From Prorocentrum cordatum (lineage: Eukaryota > Sar > Dinophyceae > Prorocentrales > Prorocentraceae), in assembly GCA_963575745.1 (NCBI GenBank), contig CAUYUJ010021685.1, positions 1 through 64,000 on the forward strand: a stretch of DNA of 64,000 bases, in the 5' to 3' direction. Positions 1-9,160 of this stretch are shown piece after piece. The first letter of the stretch is position 1, and each line of letters starts with the position of its first letter. A program made the translations under genes and the position numbers. Under the pieces are notes generated by a model. That model saw only the letters and a list, made by a program, of their open reading frames with translations, was not told where the DNA came from and ran no database searches.

Positions 1-56
1 CCTCCTCCTCCTCCTCCTCCTCCTCCTCCTCCTCCTCCTCCTCCTCCTCGTCCTCG
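1..56. repeat. (CCT)n microsatellite, left flank of LINE A
   Basis: This is a CCT tract with two CTCG interruptions near its right end. It runs directly into the spliced-leader sequence. The same interrupted pattern reappears at 8043, on the far side of the LINE, so this is the insertion target. Confidence 0.95.
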
Positions 57-59
57 TCC
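38..59. repeat. Target-site duplication of LINE A, left copy
   Basis: These 22 bases are identical to 8043-8064. Both copies contain the same two CTCG interruptions in the same phase, which a pure CCT tract would not give by chance. The last three bases (TCC, 57-59) overlap the first bases of the spliced leader, so the true duplication is 19-22 bp. Confidence 0.85.
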
Positions 60-78
60 GTAGCCATTTTGGCTCAAG
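57..78 (+). other. Dinoflagellate spliced leader (DinoSL), genomic copy at LINE A 5' end
   Basis: All 22 bases match the dinoflagellate consensus (D-CCGTAG, then CCATTTTGGCTCAAG). The leader is normally added to mRNA by trans-splicing. Here it is in the genome with no splice donor (GT) after it: the next bases are ATG. So it is not an SL RNA gene. It is a retro-copied mRNA 5' end, and it marks the exact 5' boundary of the LINE. Confidence 0.95.
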
Positions 79-224
79 ATGTCTGACTGGGAGGGCTGCA
101 AGCCTCCAGGCAGAAAGGATACCGCTAGTCCGCGGCCAGCCTCCAGACCTTCTGTGAGCTCCTGGGGGAGCGCCATCCGCTTAATCTACTTGATTGCCGC
201 GGCGGCGCTAGGGAGCAGTGCAGG

Positions 225-1409
225 ATGGCGGCCAGGCGGCCCCCTTGGGCGGCGGGCAGCAGCGGCGGGAGCAGGACGCCACATGGCGGTCCAGTCGGCA
301 GCGGCGCTGTGCGCGACAAGCCCGACTGGTTCTGCTGCAAAGACGCCTGCAAGAATGCGAAGGGCGAGCGCTGGTGCAACCCTGGCTCGTCGATACGGTG
401 TACAAAATGCAAGTTGCACAAGGGCGCCTGTTTCGGCAGCAACCGTCCTGCTGGTGGAGGTGCCCCCTCGGCGCGCGCGCCCAGCGTGGCCGACAGTCGT
501 GCCGAGGCGAAGTACAAGAAGTTCTACGAGGACAAGATCGCGGCGCTGGAGCAGGAGCTGCGCAGCAAGTCCTCGCAGGACGGTGGCATGGAGACCGACG
601 GCTCTGCAGTCGAGGCCCCAGCTGCAGGCGCTGCCGCGCTGCGGAAGCGCGCCGACAAGCTGGCGGCCGAGATCAAGCTGCTCAAGGGCCGCGACGATGT
701 GGGTGGCATCTACAAGGGCGTCATCGACTCCTTCCAGACGGAGCTGGACGAGCTGCGGAAGAAGCTGCACGACGCCAAGCCCGCGGACGCCAAGCTCCAG
801 ATCGCCCGTCGGGACGTCAAGAAGAAGGAGGCTGCCCTGGCCAAAGCGGGTGACAAGCTGGCGCAGCAGGAGGAGGCCGTCGTTGCAGCACAGCTTCGCC
901 TGGAGGAGCTCAAGACCCAGCGGGAGCAGTGCGAGGCCGAGCTCGGCCGTGCCAAGGCCGTGGTGCACGAGCTGGTGGCTGCTGATGCTGCTCAGGCTGG
1001 CCCAGCCGCCGACGGTGGCAGCGAGACGGGGGCGGTCGCCCACACGTTCGGCATCAACAAGGCCGCGCTGGTGGCCAAGTGCGGGGAGCGCGGCTTCGGC
1101 GACCACGCTGAGGCGGTGTCCAAGCTCCTGGAGGAGTTGCTGCCGCAGCTGGTGGTGCCCGCGGAGCGCCCTGCTCCCCCCCCTGCGGGCGCGGCAAGCG
1201 CAGCAGCCGCTCAAGCCGTGCCCAGTTCCGAGGACCCCATCGGCAAGGCATCCGAGGAGGCGCTGCGCGCCGAGTTCAACGAGCTGTGGCCCGCTAACAT
1301 CGCGCCCGACATGCCGACGGACCTGGAAGGGATGCGCGCTATTGCTGCTCGCCTTGCCGCTAGCCCGCTCATCGGGGCCGCAGCGCGCACGCGAGCTGGA
1401 CCGTACTGA
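225..1409 (+). CDS. LINE A ORF1: zinc-finger, coiled-coil protein (394 aa)
   Basis: ORF1 proteins of LINEs bind RNA and act as chaperones; that role is inferred here. Around residues 34-70 there is a cysteine-rich zinc-finger-like segment (CC-x3-C, C-x6-C-x2-C). In the two sibling elements of this window the equivalent position looks like a RanBP2-type W-x-C-x2-C finger. Residues 85-250 are a long K/E/L/A-rich coiled coil. The rest is alanine/proline-rich with one more predicted helical patch. The start at 225 is chosen because frame 3 has a TGA at 82-84, just after the leader. The stop is 10 nt before the first ATG of ORF2, which lies in the +1 frame. The longer frame-1 reading from 79 is low-complexity over this stretch and is not believed. 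Confidence 0.75.
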   Translation: MAARRPPWAAGSSGGSRTPHGGPVGSGAVRDKPDWFCCKDACKNAKGERWCNPGSSIRCTKCKLHKGACFGSNRPAGGGAPSARAPSVADSRAEAKYKKFYEDKIAALEQELRSKSSQDGGMETDGSAVEAPAAGAAALRKRADKLAAEIKLLKGRDDVGGIYKGVIDSFQTELDELRKKLHDAKPADAKLQIARRDVKKKEAALAKAGDKLAQQEEAVVAAQLRLEELKTQREQCEAELGRAKAVVHELVAADAAQAGPAADGGSETGAVAHTFGINKAALVAKCGERGFGDHAEAVSKLLEELLPQLVVPAERPAPPPAGAASAAAAQAVPSSEDPIGKASEEALRAEFNELWPANIAPDMPTDLEGMRAIAARLAASPLIGAAARTRAGPY

Positions 1410-1419
1410 CCTTGTCTCC

Positions 1420-4400
1420 ATGGCGAGCCTGGGCAAGAGCAACAGCACCGTCGCCGCGCCCGACCTGGTCCAGGAGGACACATGGGAGGCGGAGGACGAA
1501 GCGGCCCGTCACCTCCTCGGCGAGACGGCAGCAGCTGCAGGCAGCCGCGGCGCGGCAGTCACCATCGAGCGGGGGCTCAAGTCCTCTAGCTGGGGCACTG
1601 GGCCCCCCCTCCCACTCCAGGTCGACTGCGCCTGGGCTGCCGTGGCGCTGGAGCAGCCGCGGCCCGCGGGGCAGGTGGCCCCACGCCCGCGCGGCCTTGC
1701 AGGACGGGAGGTCCCGCGGCCGCGTGCGGAGGAGGCGGCGCAGGCTGTCCTGGATGGCGCCGCACCACCTGCTCTTCGTGCGCCACCTGTCGTCGCCGCA
1801 GCTTCGGACGGAACCCGAGGTGCAGAGCCAGCGCCCCATGGATCGGTTGCTGTCGGAGCTCCTGACCAAGGGCATTCACTGTTTGGGGTCCAGACGGGGA
1901 TTGGCTATAACGACGGGGCTGCGGCCCTACATGCCACCCCAGCCTCAATGCGTGAGGCGACCCGAGCCACACCGCCCTACGAGGCACTGGACGGCGCCAA
2001 GGTGCCCGCAGGCCTAGTCTTCGTCAAGGGCCTAGTCAGGGAGCCCCACGCGGCACAGCAGCGCGCACAGACGGTGTCGCAGTTCGTGGACCTGGCACTG
2101 GAGCTGATTGGCGAGATCGTGCTATACTTCAAGCGGGTCGGCCTCCTGGCGGTGGAGGATCACGGGTCAGACCAGCACTCCATCAAGGACGCCAACTACA
2201 GCAACGCGTTCCTGGAGGTGGGGCAGGACGGGCTGCTTGACATGCAGGTCGCGTCGGGGGAGGAGCTCCGCAGGGTGCGAGCAGTCACGGCCCCCTTCCC
2301 GATCCTCCCGGCCACGCTGGAGCGGCGGAGGGCTATGCCCGAGGTTGCGAAGGTGCATCAGGTGGCGGAGCCCGCAGCAGAGGGTACCGACCCTTCGGGG
2401 CACGCACTGCCCACTGCGGGCCGAGCCACCTGGACGGCAGAGAGTGCCGACCCTTCGGGGCACGCACTGCTCACCGTCCGAGCTGCACGGCGGAGGGCGG
2501 CCAAGCCGAAGCAACCGAAGAGCGAGCACACGCTAGCCATCACGGCGAACGGCACCACATGGTCGAGCCTCACCGACCTGCTGCTGGATGAGGAGGGACG
2601 CCGAGCGGACATCTTCCTGGGCCAGGAGACCCATCTGTGCGGCACCGTGGCGTGCGCGACGCAGGAGGACTGGGCGAAGCCGGCCAAGTGGAACCTGCAG
2701 CTGGGCCCAACAGTGCCCACAGGACGTGGAGGCACCAGCGGCGGCTTATGTATTGCAACGCAGCCGTGGCGAGGACTGGCGAGCTATCCATGCGTGAGCA
2801 CGAGGTTCAGCATCGCACGCGGCCGAGTACAGCTGAGATGTTGGAAAGGATGGCTTCCAGGAGGCGTGGTGGTGGCCAACGTCTACCTGCGCCACAGCGA
2901 GGGCATGACGGCCAGGAACAGGCTCCTGGTCAACCTCCTCGCACGAGAGCTGAAGCGGCTGGCTCGGCCTTTCATCATTGGAGGCGACTTCAACACGCAC
3001 CCCACGGAGCTAGCCAAGTCAGGGATCTTCGAGAAGCTGATGGCCGAGCCGATCTTCACCCAGGAGGCAACGCTCGGCGACCTGGCGGAGGGCTCCGTGC
3101 TGGACTACTGGGTCCTGCCGAAGGCCTTCGTGCCGAGGGTCGAGTCCTGCTTCGTGATTCACACCACCGCCATCAAGGATCACCGCCCAGTTGGGCTCAA
3201 GCTGAAGAACGGTGTGGTGGAGGACTTGATCACGGTCCACAAGGCCCCCGCCAGTTTCCCAGCTACACGGCCCATCGGGCCTGGGCGGGAGGTGGTGACA
3301 TCCTGGGGCGAGGCCACGACGGCCCTGGGGGAAACGGAGGGCTGTCAGGAGGCCTTGGCGAACGGATTCGCGGCCTTCATGCAGGGAGCTGAGGAGGAGT
3401 TGGGCAGCTTGTTCCATATCCCGCAGGACGACATGCCGAGATACACAGGGCGAGGGCGGGAGCCGCGCTTCGTCAGAATACATCCCACGAGGCGGAACAA
3501 CGCGGCGGTGGCCAAGGCATCTCCAGAGGCGCGCCAGGCTCTTTGGCTGCACGACCGTCTACGTGAGCTCCAGCGCGCGCACGAGAGGGACGAGCCGAGG
3601 CACCGTCAGGCAGCGAAGCGGCTCCTCGACACTCTGGGGCGCTGGAATGGCTCCCTCAAGAAGGCTCAGGACTGGCACTTCTTTGAGGCGTACTGGCAGC
3701 GGCTGCGCAAGCTCACGATCGACGACCTGGCCAAGCTGGCGGATCAGGCCCAGAACGTGAGCGCGCGCCTCTCCAAGGACTTCGAGAAAGCACGTTGCCG
3801 ATCATTCGACGCCTGGGCGAAGCAGGCCACGTTGAACGGAGCTGGCCTCGCCCACAAGTGGACACGTGGGCCCGCGGGAGCGGGGCCAGGGCTGCCGGCC
3901 AACGGCGTGGCAGCGGACGTGCAGGACGCCGCCGACAAGTTCTGCGCTGACTGGCTCCAGCAGGTCTGGAACGTCCACGAGCCCATGAAGGTCACCAGCT
4001 GGGACGAGATCAAGCACCACGTGTTGGACGCGCCCTCGGCTGGAGCCATCGGGACCGCGAGCAGGAAGTTCAAGCATCGGACGGCCTTGGGCTCCGACGC
4101 GTTCCACCCACGGTGGTTCGCGATGCTGCCCGACGAGGCTCTGGACTTCTTAGGCCAGCTCATGGTATACATGGAGAGGGTCGGCAACCAGCCGAAGCAG
4201 CTGACCACCATCATCGTCTTCCTCGCCAAGAAGGAGGGCGGGGTGAGGTCCATCGCCTTACTAGGTGGATTTCTTCGTATATGGACACAGGTACGGCGGG
4301 CACAGATGCAGCAGTGGGAGGACGAGCATGACCTGTCGTGCTTCCACAACGCAAGCGGTAGGGCGGCCGAGCGGGCCGTCTGGGGCCAGGCCGTCTATCA

Positions 4401-6465
4401 GGAGTGGGCCCTCAAGGTCGGCATGGTCACGGCCTCGAACCAGCTCGACATGACCAAGGCCTACGAGAGGGTGGGCCACCAGACGCTCTGGGATGAAGGC
4501 TGCGCTAGCGGCGCCAACCTGGTGCTACTACGCACTAGCATCAGCATCTATGCAGGCCCACGGCGGTGCAAGGTCGACGACGCGGTCTCGTGCGTGGTCG
4601 AGCTGGGCTGCAGCATCTTGGCGGGCTGCGGCTTCGCGACATCATGGCTGAAGGTCCTCATGTTCCGCAGCCTGCGGCTCTTCGGCGACAGGTATCAGTG
4701 CATCCAGCTTTTCGCCTTCGTCGACGACATCACCATCCTCTGCATCGGGTCACAGCGATTCCTGCTCAAGGTAGCAGCGGACGGCCTGCAGTACCTTATC
4801 GAGCTCCTCCGCAAGCTGGGCTTCGAGATCAACGGCTCGAAGTCCACTATCGTGATCTCCACGGCGTACGCTGGCAAGTGGATCGCAGACAAGGTACACA
4901 CGCACACGGCGCAGCGGCTCCAGGTCAGGCAGCACCACCGCAACCTGGGCGTGGACTCGATAGTGGGAGCGAAGCGGCGCACCAAGGTCATGGACGCGAA
5001 CTTCGACAAGCAGAGGCGCCGCCTTGGACGGGTCACGTGCCTCAAACGACAGGGCGCAAAGTCGGGCAAGGTGGACAGGATGGGCATGCAGCCCGCCATG
5101 ACGTATGGCGCCAGCGTGCCCGGCCGAAGTGACTCGCAGCTGCACAGGATCAGGGCGGCGGTAGGCGCAGCGATGTTCACCGGCACGGCAAGGCGCTCGC
5201 TCACGCTGTCCTTCATGGTGGAGGGTGGCAAGCAGGACCCAGCCTACGCCGTCAACGCGGCGCCGCTGGTTGAGTGGGCCAAGGCGGTCTGGACTAAGCG
5301 CATCCCCACCCGCATTCTCCAGGGAGCCCTGGACCGAGCAGAGGCGACTCAGAGGAACAAGCTGCACCCATGGGCCGCCGTGGTCGGGCCAGCGGGCGCG
5401 ATGCTCGCCACGGCCAGGAGGATAGGCTGGCAAGTTGTCTCCGCCAGCAGGTGGATCTCTCACGACGGCGAGGAGCTGGAGCTGAGCGAAGGCGTGGGGC
5501 CACGGGCGATCAAAGGATTGCTAGACCGAGCCATCGAGAGGTGGCAATACACTCAGATAAGTATGCATGAAGGGCTGGATCACCTCAAGGACGGCATCCA
5601 CCTGGAGCCAGTGCGCAAGGTCATCCGCAACCTCGAGAAGCACGGCCTGAAGCAGGAGGCGCGCGGCCTGCGCTCCACCGTCATCGGAGCGCAGTGGCCC
5701 CAGCAGCAGCTGCATGCCGCGGGCCTCGCTGACTCCCTACTGTGCCAGCGCTGCGGAGAGGCCCCTGGCACGCTCCCCCACCGCCACGGTGCATGCGTGG
5801 CGTGGGCGCGCGAGCGCAGGGAGAGCGAGATCGGCCAGGTCCACTTCCCCGAGGGCACGCTCACCGCGCTGCAGGAGGCGTTCTGGGGCAGGTGCCTGCT
5901 GCCCAACTGGAACGCGGGGCCGAGGCCGCCGAGAGCGTGGCACACGGTATGGAGCATAGAGGTCCCAGGAGGCTTCTTCATGGACGACGGCTTCGTGGAC
6001 GGATCGGGGCGTAGCCTCGCAGGCCCCGATGGCATGCGGGTGGGCTTCGGCTGCGCATCAGTGGACCACCTCGGGCGGGTCACGGGAGCCTGCCACGGGC
6101 CATCTCCTGGCTGGCTACAGGAGGTGGGAGAGGGCGAGCTCTTCGCAGTGGAGGTCATGCTGCAGCACGCCGTTCCCCCGTTCACCATTTACAGCGACTA
6201 CCAGGACTTGCTCGACGGCATCGCCGCAGGGCCTACTGTGTGCTGCGCGCCTGGCAAGGCCTACGCCGAGCAGTGGAGGAGGATCTGGCGGCTCATCCTG
6301 GACATCGGGCAGGGCCAGCTTCAGTTCCGCAAGGTCAAGGCCCACCAGGTCATCACCCAGCTCGCACACGGCTCGGTGGAGCGGCGGCTCGCGCTTGGCA
6401 ACCAAGCCGCCGACACCGAGGCCAAGATGGGGGGCGGCCTGCCACCCATGCAGCTCTCAGGTTGA
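1420..6465 (+). CDS. LINE A ORF2: endonuclease, reverse transcriptase, RNase H polyprotein
   Basis: This protein would nick the target and reverse-transcribe the element RNA. An APE-like endonuclease spans about 2529-3200, with the QETHL, GGDFNTHP and KDHRPVGL motifs. Reverse transcriptase spans about 4200-4900: a KKEGGVRSIALL fingers motif, motif A LDMTKAYE, motif B AGCGFATSW, motif C FVDD (about 4717-4728) and LGFEINGSKS. A C-x2-C-x8-H-x4-C knuckle lies at about 5744-5797. RNase H spans about 5977-6430, with DDGFVDGSG, an E in GEGELFAVE, IYSDYQDLL, KVKAHQ and GNQAADTEAK. About 370 residues precede the endonuclease, with a 60-bp tandem duplication at 2381-2475. The start at ATG 1420 is the first in frame after ORF1. 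All catalytic residues seen are present, so this may be active. Confidence 0.85.
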   Translation: MASLGKSNSTVAAPDLVQEDTWEAEDEAARHLLGETAAAAGSRGAAVTIERGLKSSSWGTGPPLPLQVDCAWAAVALEQPRPAGQVAPRPRGLAGREVPRPRAEEAAQAVLDGAAPPALRAPPVVAAASDGTRGAEPAPHGSVAVGAPDQGHSLFGVQTGIGYNDGAAALHATPASMREATRATPPYEALDGAKVPAGLVFVKGLVREPHAAQQRAQTVSQFVDLALELIGEIVLYFKRVGLLAVEDHGSDQHSIKDANYSNAFLEVGQDGLLDMQVASGEELRRVRAVTAPFPILPATLERRRAMPEVAKVHQVAEPAAEGTDPSGHALPTAGRATWTAESADPSGHALLTVRAARRRAAKPKQPKSEHTLAITANGTTWSSLTDLLLDEEGRRADIFLGQETHLCGTVACATQEDWAKPAKWNLQLGPTVPTGRGGTSGGLCIATQPWRGLASYPCVSTRFSIARGRVQLRCWKGWLPGGVVVANVYLRHSEGMTARNRLLVNLLARELKRLARPFIIGGDFNTHPTELAKSGIFEKLMAEPIFTQEATLGDLAEGSVLDYWVLPKAFVPRVESCFVIHTTAIKDHRPVGLKLKNGVVEDLITVHKAPASFPATRPIGPGREVVTSWGEATTALGETEGCQEALANGFAAFMQGAEEELGSLFHIPQDDMPRYTGRGREPRFVRIHPTRRNNAAVAKASPEARQALWLHDRLRELQRAHERDEPRHRQAAKRLLDTLGRWNGSLKKAQDWHFFEAYWQRLRKLTIDDLAKLADQAQNVSARLSKDFEKARCRSFDAWAKQATLNGAGLAHKWTRGPAGAGPGLPANGVAADVQDAADKFCADWLQQVWNVHEPMKVTSWDEIKHHVLDAPSAGAIGTASRKFKHRTALGSDAFHPRWFAMLPDEALDFLGQLMVYMERVGNQPKQLTTIIVFLAKKEGGVRSIALLGGFLRIWTQVRRAQMQQWEDEHDLSCFHNASGRAAERAVWGQAVYQEWALKVGMVTASNQLDMTKAYERVGHQTLWDEGCASGANLVLLRTSISIYAGPRRCKVDDAVSCVVELGCSILAGCGFATSWLKVLMFRSLRLFGDRYQCIQLFAFVDDITILCIGSQRFLLKVAADGLQYLIELLRKLGFEINGSKSTIVISTAYAGKWIADKVHTHTAQRLQVRQHHRNLGVDSIVGAKRRTKVMDANFDKQRRRLGRVTCLKRQGAKSGKVDRMGMQPAMTYGASVPGRSDSQLHRIRAAVGAAMFTGTARRSLTLSFMVEGGKQDPAYAVNAAPLVEWAKAVWTKRIPTRILQGALDRAEATQRNKLHPWAAVVGPAGAMLATARRIGWQVVSASRWISHDGEELELSEGVGPRAIKGLLDRAIERWQYTQISMHEGLDHLKDGIHLEPVRKVIRNLEKHGLKQEARGLRSTVIGAQWPQQQLHAAGLADSLLCQRCGEAPGTLPHRHGACVAWARERRESEIGQVHFPEGTLTALQEAFWGRCLLPNWNAGPRPPRAWHTVWSIEVPGGFFMDDGFVDGSGRSLAGPDGMRVGFGCASVDHLGRVTGACHGPSPGWLQEVGEGELFAVEVMLQHAVPPFTIYSDYQDLLDGIAAGPTVCCAPGKAYAEQWRRIWRLILDIGQGQLQFRKVKAHQVITQLAHGSVERRLALGNQAADTEAKMGGGLPPMQLSG

Positions 6466-7732
6466 GGAGGAGCGCTTCGCCTCCCAGCAAGGGGCGGTGG
6501 GACGCATGGCGGGCTGGGTGGCCCAGGTGCGTGCGTTAGCCAACGGCGGCCAGAGGGACACCACGGGCAAGCAGTTGCTGACGAGGGCCCCGCGGCACGA
6601 GGAGCAGCACGGCATGGTGCGCGCTGCTAAGCGCCGCCGCACCCAGCCACGCGGGCAGCCAAGGCCCGAGCCCGACAGAGGAGTCGGCGCGAGCCTGAGC
6701 ATGGCGCACGACGACCAGGACGGCGACAGCAGCGGAGGCAAGTCGCCACAGCGCGGGGCTACGGCGCTGTCGGCGGCGGCGCTCGCGGCGGCTGCCTGGA
6801 GGGCAGGCCTGGCGGGAGGCTCCGACGACGAGACCGACGGCGAGGACCTGGCCCAGCGTGGTGGCGCTGGCAGCAGGGACGAGGCAGACCCTGCTCCGCC
6901 CCGCTGGGCCCAGCAGCTGACGGCGAGCCAGGCCAGCGTCGGCGCCCCCGCAGGCCTGGCGGACGGTGGCAGGTCACCGACACCAGTGGGCGGCTGGGCA
7001 GCGCTGGACGCCCCGCTGAGCGGCCAGGGCAGCAGCAGCCAGGCCATCCACGGTGGCGAGGACAGTGACGACGCGCCGCTGGTGCAGCCGCGCAGGAGGC
7101 AGGCGGCCCCACGCAGACGGCAGCTCTTCACGGCGAAGGGCGCGCTGGCTCGAGGCGGCGACAAGCGGCCTCGCGAGGCCGAGGCACGGCAGGCAGCGCT
7201 GGAGGCGAGCAGCAGCCAGGCGGATGGCAGGACTGCCAGCCTGGACGGCATCGGCCGCCGCGTGGCGGCACGGCTCCAGCGCGAGCGCGGGCCACAGCTC
7301 TTCATGCCCGATGACGTGGGCAGCGTGGTGGGCATGCCGCTGCGGCACCGCGCGCAGTGGGTCGGCGGCACCAGCGCGCTGCCTTTCGCATGCGACCGCT
7401 GCGGGGTTCGCTGCAGGGACCGTGCCCAGCTGGAGACGGGGCTGTGCCGCGGGACGCCTGCCGCCGTGCTGGCGGCCGACGCGACCCACCGCCTGATGAC
7501 CATGGGCGACGTGGTGTTCTGCAGCGCCTGCGGTGCAGGGGCGAGTGGAGGAGCGGCAGTCCTGCTGGCGGCGAAGTGCCTGGGCAAGGTCGCCAACGCC
7601 ACGGCCGGCACGCGGCTGAACAGGATGAAGGCGGGGAAGCACCCGATCAAGGGCCACCTCATCGGCGAGCCCGTCCAGCTGGAGGCGCGCCTAACGGAGG
7701 CCCCAGCGGAGGAGGTGCCGACAACGGCATGA
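6440..7732 (+). CDS. LINE A C-terminal module, out of frame with ORF2 (zinc-finger domain)
   Basis: Frame 1 (ORF2) stops at 6465, just after the last RNase H motif. Frame 2 stays open to 7732 and holds protein-like sequence: an Ala/Gly/Arg-rich linker, then paired cysteines (CDRCGVRC near 7391 and CSACGAG near 7521), ending GKHPIKGHLIGE. LINE B has a matching module in frame with its RNase H (CAVCGAG, then a basic C-terminus). The module therefore normally continues ORF2, and LINE A has a one-base shift, probably at the run of six G in 6427-6433. A single-base error, a mutation or programmed shifting could explain it. Function is unknown. Confidence 0.6.
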   Translation, partial: CHPCSSQVEEERFASQQGAVGRMAGWVAQVRALANGGQRDTTGKQLLTRAPRHEEQHGMVRAAKRRRTQPRGQPRPEPDRGVGASLSMAHDDQDGDSSGGKSPQRGATALSAAALAAAAWRAGLAGGSDDETDGEDLAQRGGAGSRDEADPAPPRWAQQLTASQASVGAPAGLADGGRSPTPVGGWAALDAPLSGQGSSSQAIHGGEDSDDAPLVQPRRRQAAPRRRQLFTAKGALARGGDKRPREAEARQAALEASSSQADGRTASLDGIGRRVAARLQRERGPQLFMPDDVGSVVGMPLRHRAQWVGGTSALPFACDRCGVRCRDRAQLETGLCRGTPAAVLAADATHRLMTMGDVVFCSACGAGASGGAAVLLAAKCLGKVANATAGTRLNRMKAGKHPIKGHLIGEPVQLEARLTEAPAEEVPTTA

Positions 7733-8042
7733 GGATCGTGGGCGGCGCGCCGCCCAGCCTGGGCACTGCTGCGGCCGTTCGGCCAGCTGGGCGGCGGCGG
7801 GAGGGCGCTGGGCGGCGCGCGGCCACAGGCGCAGCGCGGCGGCGGCCTGCGCCGTGCCGCGCATGCGCCGCGGTGGGCTGGCGGCTGAGGCCGTAGGCCC
7901 GTGCCCGCCCGCGCGGCGGCGGCGGTCGGCGCCGTGCCGCGAGGGCGTGCTGCGCCCGCGGCGGCGAGGCGGGGGTCGCCGCGCCGCTCGGGCGCTCGGG
8001 CGGCGCGCCGAGACAGACGGCCCGCCGCGCAAGTGGGTGCGG
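7733..8042 (+). other. LINE A 3' region
   Basis: This is a very GC-rich stretch between the end of the last open frame and the right target-site duplication. It contains GGCGGCGCGCCGCC-type palindromes that could fold. No poly(A) and no simple tail repeat were seen; the element runs straight into the CCT tract. Confidence 0.6.
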
Positions 8043-8064
8043 CTCCTCCTCCTCGTCCTCGTCC
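8043..8064. repeat. Target-site duplication of LINE A, right copy
   Basis: Identical to 38-59 over 22 bases, with the two CTCG interruptions preserved. It marks the 3' end of LINE A. Confidence 0.85.
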
Positions 8065-8235
8065 TCCTCCTCCTCCTGCTCATCCTCATCCTCCTCCTAC
8101 GCTACGCCGTCGTCGTCGTCCTCCTCCTCATCGTCCTCTTCCTCGTCCTCCTCCTCCTCCTCCTCCTCCTCCTCCTCCTCCTCCTCCTACGCTACGCCGT
8201 CGTCTTCGTCGTCCTCTTCATCGTCGTCTTCCTCA
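8043..8235. repeat. (CCT)n tract with a duplicated CTACGCTACGCCGTCGTC insert
   Basis: A CTC/CCT microsatellite continues the LINE A target. The CTACGCTACGCCGTCGTC segment occurs twice (about 8096 and 8187), showing internal slippage. No gene. Confidence 0.9.
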
Positions 8236-8349
8236 TCATCCTCCACGTCGTACGAACAAGGGCAGTACCAGAACATCGCCGCGTATATCGCAAAGATAGC
8301 AGCAAATTCCAGCGGGTTCGAGAGCTCCCGCGTCCCAGGCGACCAGATC
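8236..8349. other. Non-repetitive spacer
   Basis: A short stretch between the CCT and GAC tracts. No convincing coding or RNA signal is visible. Confidence 0.5.
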
Positions 8350-8401
8350 TCCGACGACGACGACGACGAGGGCGACGACGACGACGAGACGACGACGACG
8401 G

Positions 8402-8436
<35 letters not shown>

Positions 8437-8528
8437 GCGACGGCGGCTACGACGACGACGACGGCCGCGACGCCGGCGGCGGCGACGACGACGACGACCA
8501 CGACGACGACGGCGGCGGCGACGGCGTG

Positions 8529-8561
<33 letters not shown>

Positions 8562-8665
8562 ATGGCGGAGGTGGCGGCGGCGACGACGACAGTGACCACG
8601 ACGACGACGGCGGCGACGACGCACGACGACGATCACGACGACGACGGCGGCGGCGACGGCGGCAC
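8350..8665. repeat. (GAC)n-rich trinucleotide tract
   Basis: GAC repeats with GGC and GAG interruptions over about 300 bp. The long open frames here (poly-Asp on +, poly-Val/Arg on -) are artefacts of the repeat. Confidence 0.9.
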
Positions 8666-8777
8666 GTTTTCGTTAGTTCCCGGAGGGTTTTCCAGCCTCG
8701 GGGTGCGTTTTGCCAGCGGCCGCGCCTCCTCGAGGGCGTGTTGCGTTGGCCCAGCCTCGATTCGAACGGCCGCCCGC

Positions 8778-8858
8778 GTACATATATATATATATGTGGT
8801 ATATATAGACATTTTTGTATTTGTATATATATATATATTATATTATATATACACATAA

Positions 8859-8900
<42 letters not shown>
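8778..8900. repeat. (TA)n-rich tract
   Basis: Alternating TA and TATATAT/TGTGTA runs. This is an AT island in otherwise GC-rich DNA. Confidence 0.9.
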
Positions 8901-8901
<1 letters not shown>

Positions 8902-8969
8902 AGACACAACGGGGGACCCAACCTTCCTGTGTCGGGTACTCTTTCTGAATGTGTCGACGGCGCGCCCGG

Positions 8970-9160
8970 GGGGGAAGTGAGAAGGGGCGGGTCTTCTCAG
9001 AAGGCTCAGAAGTCCCCCTGCCTCCCGAGAAATTGTTTTGTGTGAGCCTTCCCCGAAGACACAGACAACTTCTCAGAACGCGCGAGGGCTTGTGAGAAGT
9101 CCCGCCGCCTTCTGAGATGGCCTTCTCCTTCTCACTCCCCCCCTCGCTCGCCGCCGAATG
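8970..9160 (+). repeat. Foldback repeat family F, copy 1
   Basis: About 190 bp, rich in CTTCTGAGAAG palindromes. Its ends are inverted: GGGGGGAAGTGAGAAGG on the left and CCTTCTCACTCCCCCCC on the right. Related copies lie at 13935-14108 and 23535-23732. This is MITE-like and has no coding capacity. Confidence 0.7.

Larger units (their letters stand above)
57..8042 (+). mobile_element. LINE A: near full-length DinoSL-tagged non-LTR retrotransposon
   Basis: This element is about 8 kb long. It contains a DinoSL (57-78), ORF1 (225-1409), ORF2 (1420-6465), a frame-shifted C-terminal module (about 6440-7732) and a roughly 310-bp 3' region. It is bounded by a 22-bp target-site duplication lying in a CCT tract. 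There are no LTRs and no poly(A) tail. The protein order of endonuclease, reverse transcriptase, CCHC-like knuckle and RNase H is that of RNase H-bearing LINEs. The body is largely free of stops, so insertion was probably recent. The module after RNase H is out of frame by one base. Confidence 0.9.

Noticed and set aside
79-1405. The frame-1 reading from the ATG at 79 as the N-terminus of a 2128-residue LINE A protein
   Set aside because: Over 79-1405 frame 1 is R/S/P-rich low complexity, while frame 3 holds a zinc finger and coiled coil. Believable ORF2 sequence starts only after 1420.
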